A DNA stretch of 29,168 nt from an uncultured Elusimicrobiales bacterium (GCA_910576915.1 CAJTJT010000016.1:1-29168); one strand, 5' to 3'; shown: positions 1 to 7,709, counted from the first letter of the stretch. Notes: generated by a model not told the origin, from the sequence alone. Program-made: numbers and translations.

Positions 1-112
1 GGGCTTACGTAATTACCACTACGCCGCGACCCAACTTGTCCGCGCAATACGGAGCGGTTTTGAAAAATCATATAATCCTCTGCAGTGTTATTCTAATCCG
101 CACGGCGTGTTT
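1..112. repeat. Dispersed repeat, left-edge partial copy (family 1)
   Basis: This stretch matches bases 18697-18800 almost base for base: both begin with GGGCTTACGTAATTACC, continue through a CCGCGC/GCGCGG-type hairpin (one arm imperfect here) followed by GGTTTTGAAAAATCATAT, and end near TTATTCTAA and GCACGGC. The unit is cut by the window edge. No gene is seen in 1-377; after this repeat come a family 2 repeat, a promoter and a palindromic leader that belong to the pilin gene starting at 378. Confidence 0.8.
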
Positions 113-154
113 TGTCTGACAGTTTCTGGCCTTATTTGTAGTTAGCAATATATC

Positions 155-190
155 CAAAACAGTGTGGCTTATCTAGTCAGAAGGGTGCGG
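155..190. repeat. Dispersed repeat upstream of pilin 1 (family 2)
   Basis: The core AAACAGTGTGGC, then TAGTCAGAAG and a GCGG end, recurs near 24247, 24351, 29026 and 29127. Here there is one copy, just before the pilin 1 promoter. Its function is unknown. Its position upstream of two of the three pilin genes suggests it travels with the cassette. Confidence 0.75.
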
Positions 191-216
191 TGGGGAAGGG
201 CGGGGCACCTCGCCCC

Positions 217-244
217 TTGACCCGTTTTTTTTTTTTGATACCAT
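217..244 (+). promoter_or_regulatory. Pilin 1 promoter with poly-T spacer
   Basis: TTGACC (217-222) resembles a -35 box and TACCAT (239-244) a -10 box, separated by 16 bases of which twelve (225-236) are T. The same arrangement lies before pilin 2 (13288-13314) and pilin 3 (24413-24440). From GATA onward the pilin 1 and pilin 2 copies stay similar for about 40 bases, so they share ancestry. A small hairpin (GGGGC/GCCCC) sits immediately upstream. The exact -10 register is uncertain. Confidence 0.55.
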
Positions 245-280
245 GGGGATAATTCAAATTTTGCGGCGTACTTTGTCTGC

Positions 281-372
281 GTCATCCCCGAATAAGAAGC
301 GGCCCGCAGGGTTCGGGGATTTGGTCTTTATTCAAAAGGAGGAGATTCCCGACAACAACTCTCGGGAATGAT
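281..372. repeat. GTCAT-bounded palindromic element in the pilin 1 leader
   Basis: The element opens with GTCATCCCCGAA and closes with CGGGAATGAT. Inside it are two further hairpins: ATCCCCGAA/TTCGGGGAT (284-292 with 312-320) and ATTCCCGA/TCGGGAAT (around 345-370). Related elements occupy the leaders of pilins 2 and 3 and also 28883-28966. The element contains a strong ribosome binding site, AAAGGAGGAG (335-344). Confidence 0.7.
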
Positions 373-377
373 ATTTT

Positions 378-917
378 ATGAAAGGTTTTACGCTTATCGA
401 ATTATTAGTTGTTGTGTTAATTATCGGTATTTTATCTGCCGTTGCCGTGCCGCAATACCAAAAGGCGGTATGGAAATCCCGCGCGGCGCAGCTTTTTACG
501 CTGGCGCGTTCGCTGGGTACGGCGCAGGACGCGTTCTATATGGCAAACGGAAGTTATCCCACCCAATTTTCAGAGCTGGATTTGGATTTTAACGCTCTTT
601 CGTCCGCCGGAAACGACCCGTGCTCATTAACTGTTTCTTCTTCGGATGCGCGCCGTTTTGGTAAAGATTTTGAACTGGTGCTTAATAATGTTTCCAGTCA
701 TTTTATGTTGTCTTCGGCCGTGTTTACGTCTGGTCCGCATGCCTGCGGCGGATTTGTTTTTGTAAATGACAAAGTCCGTTATACCGCGGAGGACAATAAA
801 TTATATTGTTGGGAGGCCTCTTTTAAAATAAAAGAGCAGGGGTCTTTCTGTGAAAAAATGTTTGGCGGTACGTATGATTCTATGATTTCGTCGTGGCACG
901 TTTACCGTCTGCCGTAG
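378..917 (+). CDS. Type IV pilin-like protein (pilin 1)
   Basis: This 179-residue protein is a major or minor subunit candidate of a type IV pilus or pseudopilus. The prepilin leader is only MKG; cleavage between Gly3 and Phe4 would be followed by the usual FTLIE with its conserved Glu, a hydrophobic helix to about residue 27, and PQYQKAVWKSR. Four cysteines in the C-terminal half (DPC, HACG, YCWE, SFCEK) may form disulfides. The end resembles pilin 3, with cysteines flanking a CxxMFG/CKMFG motif. The start at 378 puts FTLIE directly after a minimal leader; the strong Shine-Dalgarno at 335-344 lies about 33 bases upstream with a hairpin between. The first 75 or so coding bases are AT-rich (TTA, ATT codons) unlike the rest. 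No pilus assembly genes are nearby. Confidence 0.9.
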   Translation: MKGFTLIELLVVVLIIGILSAVAVPQYQKAVWKSRAAQLFTLARSLGTAQDAFYMANGSYPTQFSELDLDFNALSSAGNDPCSLTVSSSDARRFGKDFELVLNNVSSHFMLSSAVFTSGPHACGGFVFVNDKVRYTAEDNKLYCWEASFKIKEQGSFCEKMFGGTYDSMISSWHVYRLP

Positions 918-924
918 TTTTTCG

Positions 925-953
925 TTGTACTCCCTTTATTGAAAACTTATAAT
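925..953 (+). promoter_or_regulatory. Promoter of the HAD phosphatase gene
   Basis: TTGTAC (925-930) and a perfect TATAAT (948-953) are separated by 17 bases. Transcription would start near 960, just ahead of the ribosome binding site AAGGGGG (962-968). It lies directly after the pilin 1 stop codon, so the HAD gene appears to have its own transcript. Confidence 0.65.
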
Positions 954-972
954 AAAACGATAAGGGGGACCT

Positions 973-1572
973 ATGAAAACAATCGTGTTTGATTTAGGCG
1001 GCGTGCTCATCGATTGGAATCCGCGTTACTTGTATACAAAAATATTCGCCGCAGAAGAAGAGATGGAATGGTTTTTACGCACCGTGTGCCCGCCCGCGTG
1101 GAACGCGCGGCAGGATGCCGGGCGTCCGTTTGCCGAGGGGATTGCGGAAGTGAAAGAAAAATATCCGGCCTATGCCCCGCAAATTGAGGCGTATTTTTTG
1201 CGCTGGGACGAAATGCTGGGCGGCCCCGTCAAGGGCACGGCACAACTGCTGCGGGAAATAAAATCCCGCGGGCATAAAATATACGCGCTGACCAACTGGT
1301 CGGCGGAAACGTTCCCGCTGGCATGCGCCAAGTTTAGTTTTTTAAACGAATTCGACGGAATTTTAGTGTCCGGGGAAGAGAAACTGGCCAAGCCGGACCC
1401 GGCGATTTTCAAGCGGCTTTTGGAACGCTTTAATTTAATCGCGCCCGATTGCGTGTTTATTGACGATAATTTGGATAACGTCGCCGCCGCGGCGGAACTG
1501 GGGTTTGAAACGGTGTTGTTTAAGGACGCGCCGTCCCTGCGGCGGGAACTGGTGGAACGGGGCGTGCTGTAA
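973..1572 (+). CDS. HAD-family phosphatase (HAD-IA, YihX-like)
   Basis: This 199-residue cytoplasmic protein has all four HAD motifs: DLGGVLID near the N-terminus, with the nucleophilic Asp; ALTNWS around residue 110 (motif II); KLAKPDP around 140 (motif III Lys); and FIDDNLDNV around 160 (acidic motif IV). The helical cap between motifs I and II is the size seen in HAD-IA enzymes. DLGGVLIDWNP and TNWS resemble the YihX / haloacid dehalogenase-like branch, which in E. coli includes a glucose-1-phosphate phosphatase; the substrate here cannot be told from sequence. The start follows AAGGGGG by four bases. The gene stands alone between its own promoter and a terminator shared with the convergent CNNM gene. 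Confidence 0.88.
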   Translation: MKTIVFDLGGVLIDWNPRYLYTKIFAAEEEMEWFLRTVCPPAWNARQDAGRPFAEGIAEVKEKYPAYAPQIEAYFLRWDEMLGGPVKGTAQLLREIKSRGHKIYALTNWSAETFPLACAKFSFLNEFDGILVSGEEKLAKPDPAIFKRLLERFNLIAPDCVFIDDNLDNVAAAAELGFETVLFKDAPSLRRELVERGVL

Positions 1573-1586
1573 GTATTTGGAGGAAT

Positions 1587-1622
1587 AAAAAAAGGCTCCC
1601 TTTTTTAGGGGAGCCTTTTTTG
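1587..1622. terminator. Bidirectional terminator
   Basis: AAAGGCTCCC pairs with GGGGAGCCTTT across a short T-rich loop, with A-rich and T-rich flanks on both sides. It lies between the convergent HAD (+) and CNNM (-) genes and can serve both. Confidence 0.85.
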
Positions 1623-1633
1623 TATCGTAAAGA

Positions 1634-2926
1634 TTAGGCCTTGCAAATAAACGCTTCCATCAGTTTATGGCGGCGGAATTTGCGTGTTTCCAGTAAAATT
1701 CCGTTCGCGCGGATTTTTTCGTTTTTGGTGGGCGAATGGTCCAGCTTTTTGTCGACCCACTGCTGTACCGTTTCGCCGCTGGGCAGGTCGGCCGGCAGGG
1801 GTAAATCCAGCCGTTCCAGTACGTCGGCCATTTTGGCGCTGGCGCTGGCCACCACGCCGGAGCCGAACGGGCGGATATAGGCGGGGAAAAAGTCGTACTC
1901 GTCTTCAATTTCTCCCACCATTTCTTCAAAAATGTCTTCCAGCGTCAAAATCCCGGTGATTTTATTTCCTTCCGTAACCAGGCTGATGTGCTGTTTGTTT
2001 TTCATCATTTTTTCCAGCGCGGCGGAAATGATGGTGTCGGCCTCCAGCCTTAAAATCGGCCGGACGATGCTGCGCGCGGACGCGGGGGTTCCGCCGGCGG
2101 TTTTGGTGGATAAAAAGATGTCTTTAAAGTTTAGGTAGCCGATGATGTCCTGCGGGTTATCCGGCGCGGCGCGCACGGGGAAGCGGGTGTGCATATCCAG
2201 GTGCGCTTTGATGAACGTATCGGCGATGGAATCGTCCGCATCCAGCATATACACCTGTTCCAGCGGAACCTGGATTTCGCGTATTTTGCGTACGCAGAAC
2301 ATCGCGCTCGAAAGTACGATTTTTTCTTCCGCTTTACCGAATAAGCGGGAGGAGGAAGCAATCGCGGCCGCGGTGCGTAAATCGGCCATGGCGGCTTTTT
2401 GGGCTTCTTTCGGGTCCGGCGTTTGGGTGAACGTTTTTTTGGTGAACGTTCGGACCAATGCCTCCATAATTTTTACAATCGGCGACAAAACGGAATACAG
2501 CACGCGCATCACGGGCGAAAATTTAAGCACCACAAATTCTTTGTTTTTAATAGCGAATGTTTTGGGCGTCAGTTCCGCAAACACGATGGTTACAAAGCTC
2601 AGCGGCACCACCACTACGGCTACGGAAAGCGCGTCGGCCGCGCGTTTGGACAGGCCTAAAAATTTTTGGAGCACCGGGGAGAACATCTCATCCGCGCCCG
2701 CGCCGCCCGCCGCCGCGGCCACCGCACCCACCAGCGTAATGCCGATTTGCACCACGGCCAAACTGCCTTCCATGTGGTCTTTCATGTACAGGGCCTGTTC
2801 CGCGCCGGAGCGTTTTTCTTGCGCCAGGATGGAAAGTTTCGTGCGCGAAACAGACGCCAGGGCCATTTCATAAGCGGCCAAAAGCGCGTTGAGCAGTAAC
2901 ATTAAAAGGATGATAAGTATTGTCAT
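1634..2926 (-). CDS. CNNM/CorC-HlyC family membrane protein
   Basis: This 430-residue protein has the three-part architecture of the family once called hemolysin C/CorC. It has an N-terminal DUF21 (CNNM) membrane domain to about residue 170, with several hydrophobic segments and the signature FAELTPKTFAIKN around 115-127. A pair of CBS domains follows at roughly 205-330, including LTLEDIFEEMVGEIEDEYD, and a C-terminal CorC/HlyC domain at about 345-430. Family members are linked to Mg2+ or Co2+ transport or resistance; ion specificity cannot be assigned here. It lies 11 bases after the glycosyltransferase gene on the same strand, so the two are probably co-transcribed. The ribosome binding site is weak, which fits translation coupled to the upstream gene. 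Confidence 0.9.
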   Translation of the reverse strand: MTILIILLMLLLNALLAAYEMALASVSRTKLSILAQEKRSGAEQALYMKDHMEGSLAVVQIGITLVGAVAAAAGGAGADEMFSPVLQKFLGLSKRAADALSVAVVVVPLSFVTIVFAELTPKTFAIKNKEFVVLKFSPVMRVLYSVLSPIVKIMEALVRTFTKKTFTQTPDPKEAQKAAMADLRTAAAIASSSRLFGKAEEKIVLSSAMFCVRKIREIQVPLEQVYMLDADDSIADTFIKAHLDMHTRFPVRAAPDNPQDIIGYLNFKDIFLSTKTAGGTPASARSIVRPILRLEADTIISAALEKMMKNKQHISLVTEGNKITGILTLEDIFEEMVGEIEDEYDFFPAYIRPFGSGVVASASAKMADVLERLDLPLPADLPSGETVQQWVDKKLDHSPTKNEKIRANGILLETRKFRRHKLMEAFICKA

Positions 2927-2937
2927 AATTTTTCTGT

Positions 2938-3864
2938 TTAAAAGTTAATTTTTTCGTCCGCCAGATAAACCGGGCGGCGTTTTACTTCAATAAAAATACG
3001 GCTTAAATACTCGCCGATTACGCCCAGCGTAATCAGCTGTACGCCGCTGAAAAACAAAATCACTACCATAAGGGACGTGTACCCGCTGACGGGGTTGCCC
3101 CACATAATCTTTTTATACGCCGTCCACGCCGCAAACAGAAACGCGGCCAGCGAAACCAGCAGGCCGAAATACGTCCACAATTTAAGCGGCACGGTGGTGG
3201 AAGCGGTCAGCCCGTTGAGGGCAAAATTCCACAGCCGCCAATAGTTCCACTTGGTTTTGCCCGCCGCGCGCGGGGCACGGCAAAACGGTACGGCCGCGCT
3301 TTTGTAACCCACCCAGGAAAAGAGCCCTTTCATAAACCGTTCGCGCTCCGGCAGGGAGAGAACGGCGTTCACGGCGCGGCGGCTCATCAAACGGCAGTCG
3401 CCCGCGTTGTACGGCAGGGGCGTGTCGGCCAGCAGATTGTAAATTTTGTAGAAAGTTTGGGCAGTTGCGCGTTTTAGGAACGAATCTGTGCCCCGGTCCG
3501 AGCGCACACCGTAGACGTTTTCAAAGCCTTGCTCGAATTTTTCCCAAAATTGGGGGATGAGTTCGGGCGGGTCCTGCAGGTCCGCGTCCAGGATGATGAC
3601 CGCGTCGCCGGAAGAAACTTCCAGCCCGGCGGTAACTGCCGCTTCTTTGCCGAAATTGCGCGAAAGCGAAAGCACTTTTACGCGCGGGTTTTGGGCCGCC
3701 AGTTCTTTTAGGTTGGCGAGGGTGTTGTCCCGGCTGCCGTCGTTAACGAAGACAAATTCGTAATCGTCCGTGCATTGTTGAACGAGCGGGAGCGTTTTTT
3801 CAAAAAACAAACGGGTCATTTCTTGCTCGTTGTACATGGGTACGACCAGGGACAGACGCGGCAT
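2938..3864 (-). CDS. Family 2 glycosyltransferase, GtrB/DPM1-like, membrane-anchored
   Basis: This 308-residue protein has a GT-A catalytic domain in its first ~220 residues: LSLVVPMYNEQE at the start, VNDGSRDNTL near 40, the metal-binding DADLQDPPE near 95, and a KGLFSWVGYK motif near 180. Two membrane helices follow at about 230-290. This matches bacterial homologues of dolichol-phosphate-mannose synthase such as GtrB/YfdH, which load a sugar onto undecaprenyl phosphate on the cytoplasmic face. The sugar donor is unknown. The start is backed by AAGGAG five bases upstream. A TATAAT on the minus strand (3886-3891) may be its -10 box. It probably leads an operon with the CNNM gene. Confidence 0.9.
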   Translation of the reverse strand: MPRLSLVVPMYNEQEMTRLFFEKTLPLVQQCTDDYEFVFVNDGSRDNTLANLKELAAQNPRVKVLSLSRNFGKEAAVTAGLEVSSGDAVIILDADLQDPPELIPQFWEKFEQGFENVYGVRSDRGTDSFLKRATAQTFYKIYNLLADTPLPYNAGDCRLMSRRAVNAVLSLPERERFMKGLFSWVGYKSAAVPFCRAPRAAGKTKWNYWRLWNFALNGLTASTTVPLKLWTYFGLLVSLAAFLFAAWTAYKKIMWGNPVSGYTSLMVVILFFSGVQLITLGVIGEYLSRIFIEVKRRPVYLADEKINF

Positions 3865-3917
3865 AGGTTCTCCTTCGGGCGGTTAATTATAAACAGTATA
3901 CAAATTTTGTCCGCTTC

Positions 3918-3945
3918 AAAAAAATGCCCGGCACCGGGGCCGGGC
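3918..3945 (-). terminator. Terminator of the amide hydrolase gene
   Basis: Read on the minus strand, GCCCGGC pairs with GCCGGGC around a short loop and is followed by an AT step and a run of seven T. It begins about 20 bases after the stop codon of the amide hydrolase gene. Confidence 0.8.
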
Positions 3946-3966
3946 GTTTTGGCGGGCGATGGCTGA

Positions 3967-5067
3967 TTAAAACGTGCGGTTCTTAATTTCTTCCTGCAGC
4001 GTTTCGTCCAAGTCGTACGTGCCGTATGGAATGGCCGAGAAGTCTATTTTAGCCAAATCTACTTTGCGGATTTGGGAGTTGTACATCGTGCGGTAGTAGA
4101 ACGCGGGCCGTGTCGTATCGCTCACGCAGGTAACCTGGGTGGCGCTGGGAATATCCGGGATTTGTTGGTCCAGCGCAAATTCCGAACCCAGCGGGATATC
4201 AAACGCGTTTAAGATGTGGAACGCCTGCGTAACGGCAGCGTACGTGTCGGCCGGCTGGCGCAGGCTGTGTAAAAAGAAGAACGCGCGCACAAAACGGGAC
4301 GGCGGCGTAAAATCACCAGGTAATCCCAACAGCGCCGAACTCGCGCCGAACGAGAACATATCCGTCCTGCCGAACTCGCGCGGTGCGATTGTGCCCGGGT
4401 GCAGGTTGATGTAATTGTTCAGATTGGCTTTGTGCCACGGAAAGTCCGGCGAGTTGGTAAGAACGCCCAGGTCGTTTTCGTAAATATGGCGTTCGCCTTT
4501 ATTGGTAATTTCCAGCACCACGCTGCGGCCCGTAGCGTCGGCGATTCTCCAGTGGCCCGTATTGTAGGAACCGTTTTCATCGGCGGCGGCAATCGGGATA
4601 ATTTCAATCTTTTTGAGTCCTTTTAACGCTTTGTCCACCGTAGCAAAGTTTGTTAAAAGCCACGGCACCAGTTCCGCATCGCTTACCGATTTGGCCGCTT
4701 TTTTAGGGTTGTACGGCGCGAGGCTTCCGTAATGCGAAAAGAAGAAAATCCCCGCCGAAAGGCCCTTTTCGTTAATGCCTTCTGTGATAAATTCGTCCAT
4801 TACCGTGGTGGCCCCCACCACGCCGTAGCGGGTGGTCCAGGTCTTGCCGTTTTTGCCCTGCGGCGTATAGGCCGTTTTTTTAACGCCCCGCGGCCAAACG
4901 GCCAGCTTGGCTTTTAAATCGTAGCCGCTCCACTCGATGGTGCGGGCCTGGATGCGCGTGCCGTCTTTGGCTTCAAACGCAATGCCCGTGCACGCCTGCG
5001 CCGGGCCGGAAGCCGTTATGGCCGCCGCACAGCAAACGCTTACGGCCGAAAGCAAATGTTTGTTCAT
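3967..5067 (-). CDS. Secreted linear amide C-N hydrolase (penicillin V acylase / bile salt hydrolase family)
   Basis: This 366-residue exported Ntn hydrolase has a signal peptide ending in GPAQA, followed at once by CTGIAFEAKDGTRI. Signal peptidase cleavage would expose Cys26 as the N-terminal nucleophile. Other family landmarks are an Arg in ARTIEW, VWPRG, LTNSPDFPWHKANLNNYINL and TPPSRFVRAF with the conserved Arg. The length and the signal peptide resemble the Gram-negative branch of the penicillin V acylase / choloylglycine hydrolase family. Members of that branch act on penicillin V, bile salts or acyl-homoserine lactones, and the substrate cannot be read from sequence. A gut habitat would suit bile salts, but that is inference. 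The ribosome binding site is AGGGGG about 11 bases upstream. It is transcribed divergently from the copper ATPase and has its own terminator. Confidence 0.9.
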   Translation of the reverse strand: MNKHLLSAVSVCCAAAITASGPAQACTGIAFEAKDGTRIQARTIEWSGYDLKAKLAVWPRGVKKTAYTPQGKNGKTWTTRYGVVGATTVMDEFITEGINEKGLSAGIFFFSHYGSLAPYNPKKAAKSVSDAELVPWLLTNFATVDKALKGLKKIEIIPIAAADENGSYNTGHWRIADATGRSVVLEITNKGERHIYENDLGVLTNSPDFPWHKANLNNYINLHPGTIAPREFGRTDMFSFGASSALLGLPGDFTPPSRFVRAFFFLHSLRQPADTYAAVTQAFHILNAFDIPLGSEFALDQQIPDIPSATQVTCVSDTTRPAFYYRTMYNSQIRKVDLAKIDFSAIPYGTYDLDETLQEEIKNRTF

Positions 5068-5164
5068 AAAAATACTACCCCCTGTGTTTTTTTATTAGTG
5101 TAGATTTGTTTGCATTATTTGCACGGATTAATTTTGCATTAGGAAAATAATTACTTTGCGTTTC

Positions 5165-5193
5165 TTGAAAACTGTCCCCCATAATCTTATACT
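5165..5193 (+). promoter_or_regulatory. Promoter of the copper ATPase gene
   Basis: TTGAAA (5165-5170) and TATACT (5188-5193) are 17 bases apart. A CCCCC run occupies 5176-5180, and the Shine-Dalgarno AAGGGGG follows near 5203. I see no clear CueR- or CopY-type operator, though the spacer was not searched systematically. Confidence 0.65.
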
Positions 5194-5213
5194 GATATAT
5201 ATAAGGGGGTAGT

Positions 5214-7709
5214 ATGAAACAGAAATTTGACGTTACGGGTATGACCTGCTCCGCCTGCCAGGCGCATGTGGAAAAGGCCGTTTCCCATCTGCCGGGCGTT
5301 CGCCGGGCGTCTGTAAATCTTTTGCAAAATTCTTTATCGGCCGAATATGACGAAGGCTTTGTGGCTGCGCAGGATATTATTTCCGCCGTGCGCCGCGCGG
5401 GGTATGACGCGCGCGTGCAGGGATCTTCTTCCCAGGCGGACGAGCCCGTCCAGTCCGCCGCGCGCGAAGCGGCCCGGGTGGTCAAACGCCGCTTTTGGCT
5501 TTCGCTCGCGTTTTTGCTGCCGCTGATGTACGTTTCCATGGGGCATATGATTCCGGGGGCTCTTCCTTATGAGCTTTCCCATAATCCGGGGCTGTTTGCG
5601 CTTGCGCAGTTTGTGCTGACGCTGCCCGTTCTCTTTTTAAACCGCGGGTTTTTTATCCGCGGGGTAAAACATTTGTTTGCCGGTACGCCGAATATGGACA
5701 GTTTGGTCGCGCTCGGTTCGGGCGCGGCGGTTGCGTCGGGGCTGGCGGTGCTGTTCCGCGTTATTTATTTGATGAAACCCGCCGACTGGACGGCCGCGTT
5801 TGACGCGTCCGCCAATTTGTATTTCGAGTCCGCGGCCATGATTTTAACGCTCGTAACACTGGGCAAATGGTTGGAAGCGCGGGCGAAAGTGAAAACGTCG
5901 GACGCTATTTCCGCGCTTGTGCGGCTTGTCCCGGCGGAGGCTTCCGTCTTGCGCGCGGGCAAAGAGGTGCGCATCCCGGTAGAGGGATTGGTGCCCGGGG
6001 ATGTCGTGCTGGTGCGCGCGGGGGAACGTATGCCGGCTGACGGCGTGGTGACGGACGGCGGCGGCGCGGCGGACGAGTCGGCCCTGACGGGCGAAAGCGT
6101 GCCGCAGGATAAAATGATCGGTTCGGAAGTGGCCGCCGGAACGTTATTGGCCGGAGGCTATATAGAATTTCGCGTAGAGCGGCTGGGTAAAGAAACGGTG
6201 CTCGCGCAAATCATTACGCTTGTGGAAGAAGCGGCAGGGAGCAAGGCCCCCATCGCTCGGCTGGCCGACCGGGTAAGTGCGGTATTTGTCCCGGCGGTGA
6301 TAGCGGTTTCTCTTTTAACGTGGGTAGCGTGGACCGCGCAGGGTGCGGGCTGGAGTTTTGCGCTTTCGTGCGCGATTGCGGTGCTGGTAATTTCGTGCCC
6401 GTGCGCGCTGGGGCTGGCTACGCCTACGGCCATTATGGTCGGCACCGGGCAGGCCGCCAAAAACGGGATTTTGGTTAAATCGGCCGCCGCGTTGGAACGC
6501 GCCCACCAGGTAACGGCCGTCGTGCTCGATAAAACGGGTACCGTTACCACGGGGCAAATGCGGGTGGCGGGAATTTATCCCGCTCCGTGCGTGAAAGAAG
6601 AAGAATTGTTAAGCCAGGCGTCTTCCTTGGAACGTTTTTCCCAACATCCGTTTGCCCGCGCGCTGACAGCATATGCGGATGACAAAAACGTACCGCTTTT
6701 CCAGGCGGCGGAGTTTGGGCTCGTGCCCGGCCGCGGCGTGCGCGCCACGGAGGGGAGTGAAGTGCTGGCCGGGGGCAATTTAACGTGGATGGGCGAACTC
6801 GGCGTAGCGGTGCCGGACGGCCCCGAAATCCTCGCCCGCGCGGCGCAGGAAGGGTGCACGCCGCTCTTCTTTGCGCGCGGCGGCGCGTGGCTGGGGTACA
6901 TCTTGTTTTCCGATACGGTAAAGCCGTCCGCGGCGGCTGCCGTCAAGCTGCTTAAAAAAATGCGCTTAAAAGTAATTTTGCTTACGGGGGACAACGAACT
7001 GACCGCCCGCAAAGTGGCGCAGGATGTGGGAATCGAAAAAGTGATTGCCGGCGTGCTTCCGCAGGAGAAAGAAGCCGTCGTACGCCGTTTGCAAAACGAA
7101 GGCGAAGTGGTGGCCATGGCCGGGGACGGCATTAACGACGCGCCCGCTTTGGCACGCGCCGATGTGGGAATCGCGCTCGGTACGGGGACGGACGTAGCCG
7201 TCGAATCGGCCGATATCGTGCTGATGAAGGACGACTTAACCTCCGTGGCGACCGCGCTCCAGTTAAGCCGCGCTGTGCTTCGCAACATCAAACAAAATTT
7301 GTTTTGGGCGTTTTTCTATAACGTAATCGGGATTCCGCTGGCGGCGGGCGTTTTGTACCTGCCGCTGGGGTGGAAGTTAAGCCCGATGTTCGCCGCCGGA
7401 GCCATGAGTTTAAGCTCCGTCTGCGTGGTGACCAACGCCCTGCGCTTGCGGTTTTTTAAGCCGCCGCGCGTAAGCAAAAAACAAAAGACGGGGGAAACAA
7501 ACATGACAAAAACGTTAATTATCGAAGGAATGGTTTGCGGCCATTGTGCCGCCCGCGTGGAACGCGCTTTAAACGGCTTGCCCGGCGTGCAGGCCAAAGT
7601 GGACCTCGGCCGCAAAGCCGCCGTGGTGGAATCGGCCGGAGAACTGGACGAAGCCCTGCTGCGCGAAACGGTGCAAAACGCGGGGTATGAAGTGGTGTCT
7701 ATTTTATAG
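5214..7709 (+). CDS. copA: Copper-translocating P-type ATPase with N- and C-terminal metal-binding domains
   Basis: This 831-residue membrane pump exports Cu(I) using ATP. An N-terminal heavy-metal-associated domain (about 1-68) carries GMTCSAC. Membrane helices follow, with the CPC ion-binding motif in SCPCALGLATPT, the phosphorylated Asp in DKTGTVTTG, SQHPFARAL in the nucleotide domain and AGDGINDAPAL near the hinge. YNVIGIPLAAG and MSLSSVCVVTNALRL in the last two helices fit the Cu(I) subgroup (P1B-1). The usual enzyme ends soon after that helix; here a linker leads to a second metal-binding domain (764-831) with GMVCGHCAARVERAL, the size of a free CopZ chaperone. An in-frame ATG with its own ribosome binding site starts that domain. 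The start at 5214 follows AAGGGGG. No copper regulator is seen beside it. Confidence 0.95.
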   Translation: MKQKFDVTGMTCSACQAHVEKAVSHLPGVRRASVNLLQNSLSAEYDEGFVAAQDIISAVRRAGYDARVQGSSSQADEPVQSAAREAARVVKRRFWLSLAFLLPLMYVSMGHMIPGALPYELSHNPGLFALAQFVLTLPVLFLNRGFFIRGVKHLFAGTPNMDSLVALGSGAAVASGLAVLFRVIYLMKPADWTAAFDASANLYFESAAMILTLVTLGKWLEARAKVKTSDAISALVRLVPAEASVLRAGKEVRIPVEGLVPGDVVLVRAGERMPADGVVTDGGGAADESALTGESVPQDKMIGSEVAAGTLLAGGYIEFRVERLGKETVLAQIITLVEEAAGSKAPIARLADRVSAVFVPAVIAVSLLTWVAWTAQGAGWSFALSCAIAVLVISCPCALGLATPTAIMVGTGQAAKNGILVKSAAALERAHQVTAVVLDKTGTVTTGQMRVAGIYPAPCVKEEELLSQASSLERFSQHPFARALTAYADDKNVPLFQAAEFGLVPGRGVRATEGSEVLAGGNLTWMGELGVAVPDGPEILARAAQEGCTPLFFARGGAWLGYILFSDTVKPSAAAAVKLLKKMRLKVILLTGDNELTARKVAQDVGIEKVIAGVLPQEKEAVVRRLQNEGEVVAMAGDGINDAPALARADVGIALGTGTDVAVESADIVLMKDDLTSVATALQLSRAVLRNIKQNLFWAFFYNVIGIPLAAGVLYLPLGWKLSPMFAAGAMSLSSVCVVTNALRLRFFKPPRVSKKQKTGETNMTKTLIIEGMVCGHCAARVERALNGLPGVQAKVDLGRKAAVVESAGELDEALLRETVQNAGYEVVSIL
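7503..7709 (+). CDS. Possible internally initiated CopZ-like copper chaperone, nested in copA
   Basis: In frame with copA, ATG at 7503 begins MTKTLIIEGMVCGHC and yields 68 residues, the usual length of a stand-alone CopZ. GGGGG (7490-7494) lies eight bases upstream and could act as a Shine-Dalgarno. CopZ carries Cu(I) to CopA in many bacteria. The ATG sits exactly where a separate gene would start, so this looks like a copZ gene whose upstream stop was lost. Whether the short product is made cannot be known from sequence. Confidence 0.35.
   Translation: MTKTLIIEGMVCGHCAARVERALNGLPGVQAKVDLGRKAAVVESAGELDEALLRETVQNAGYEVVSIL

Noticed and set aside
201..236. Hairpin plus T12 before pilin 1 as an ordinary intrinsic terminator
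   Set aside because: TTGACCCG separates the hairpin from the T run, the pilin 3 copy cannot extend its stem across that gap, and all copies sit before pilin genes. Attenuation cannot be fully excluded.
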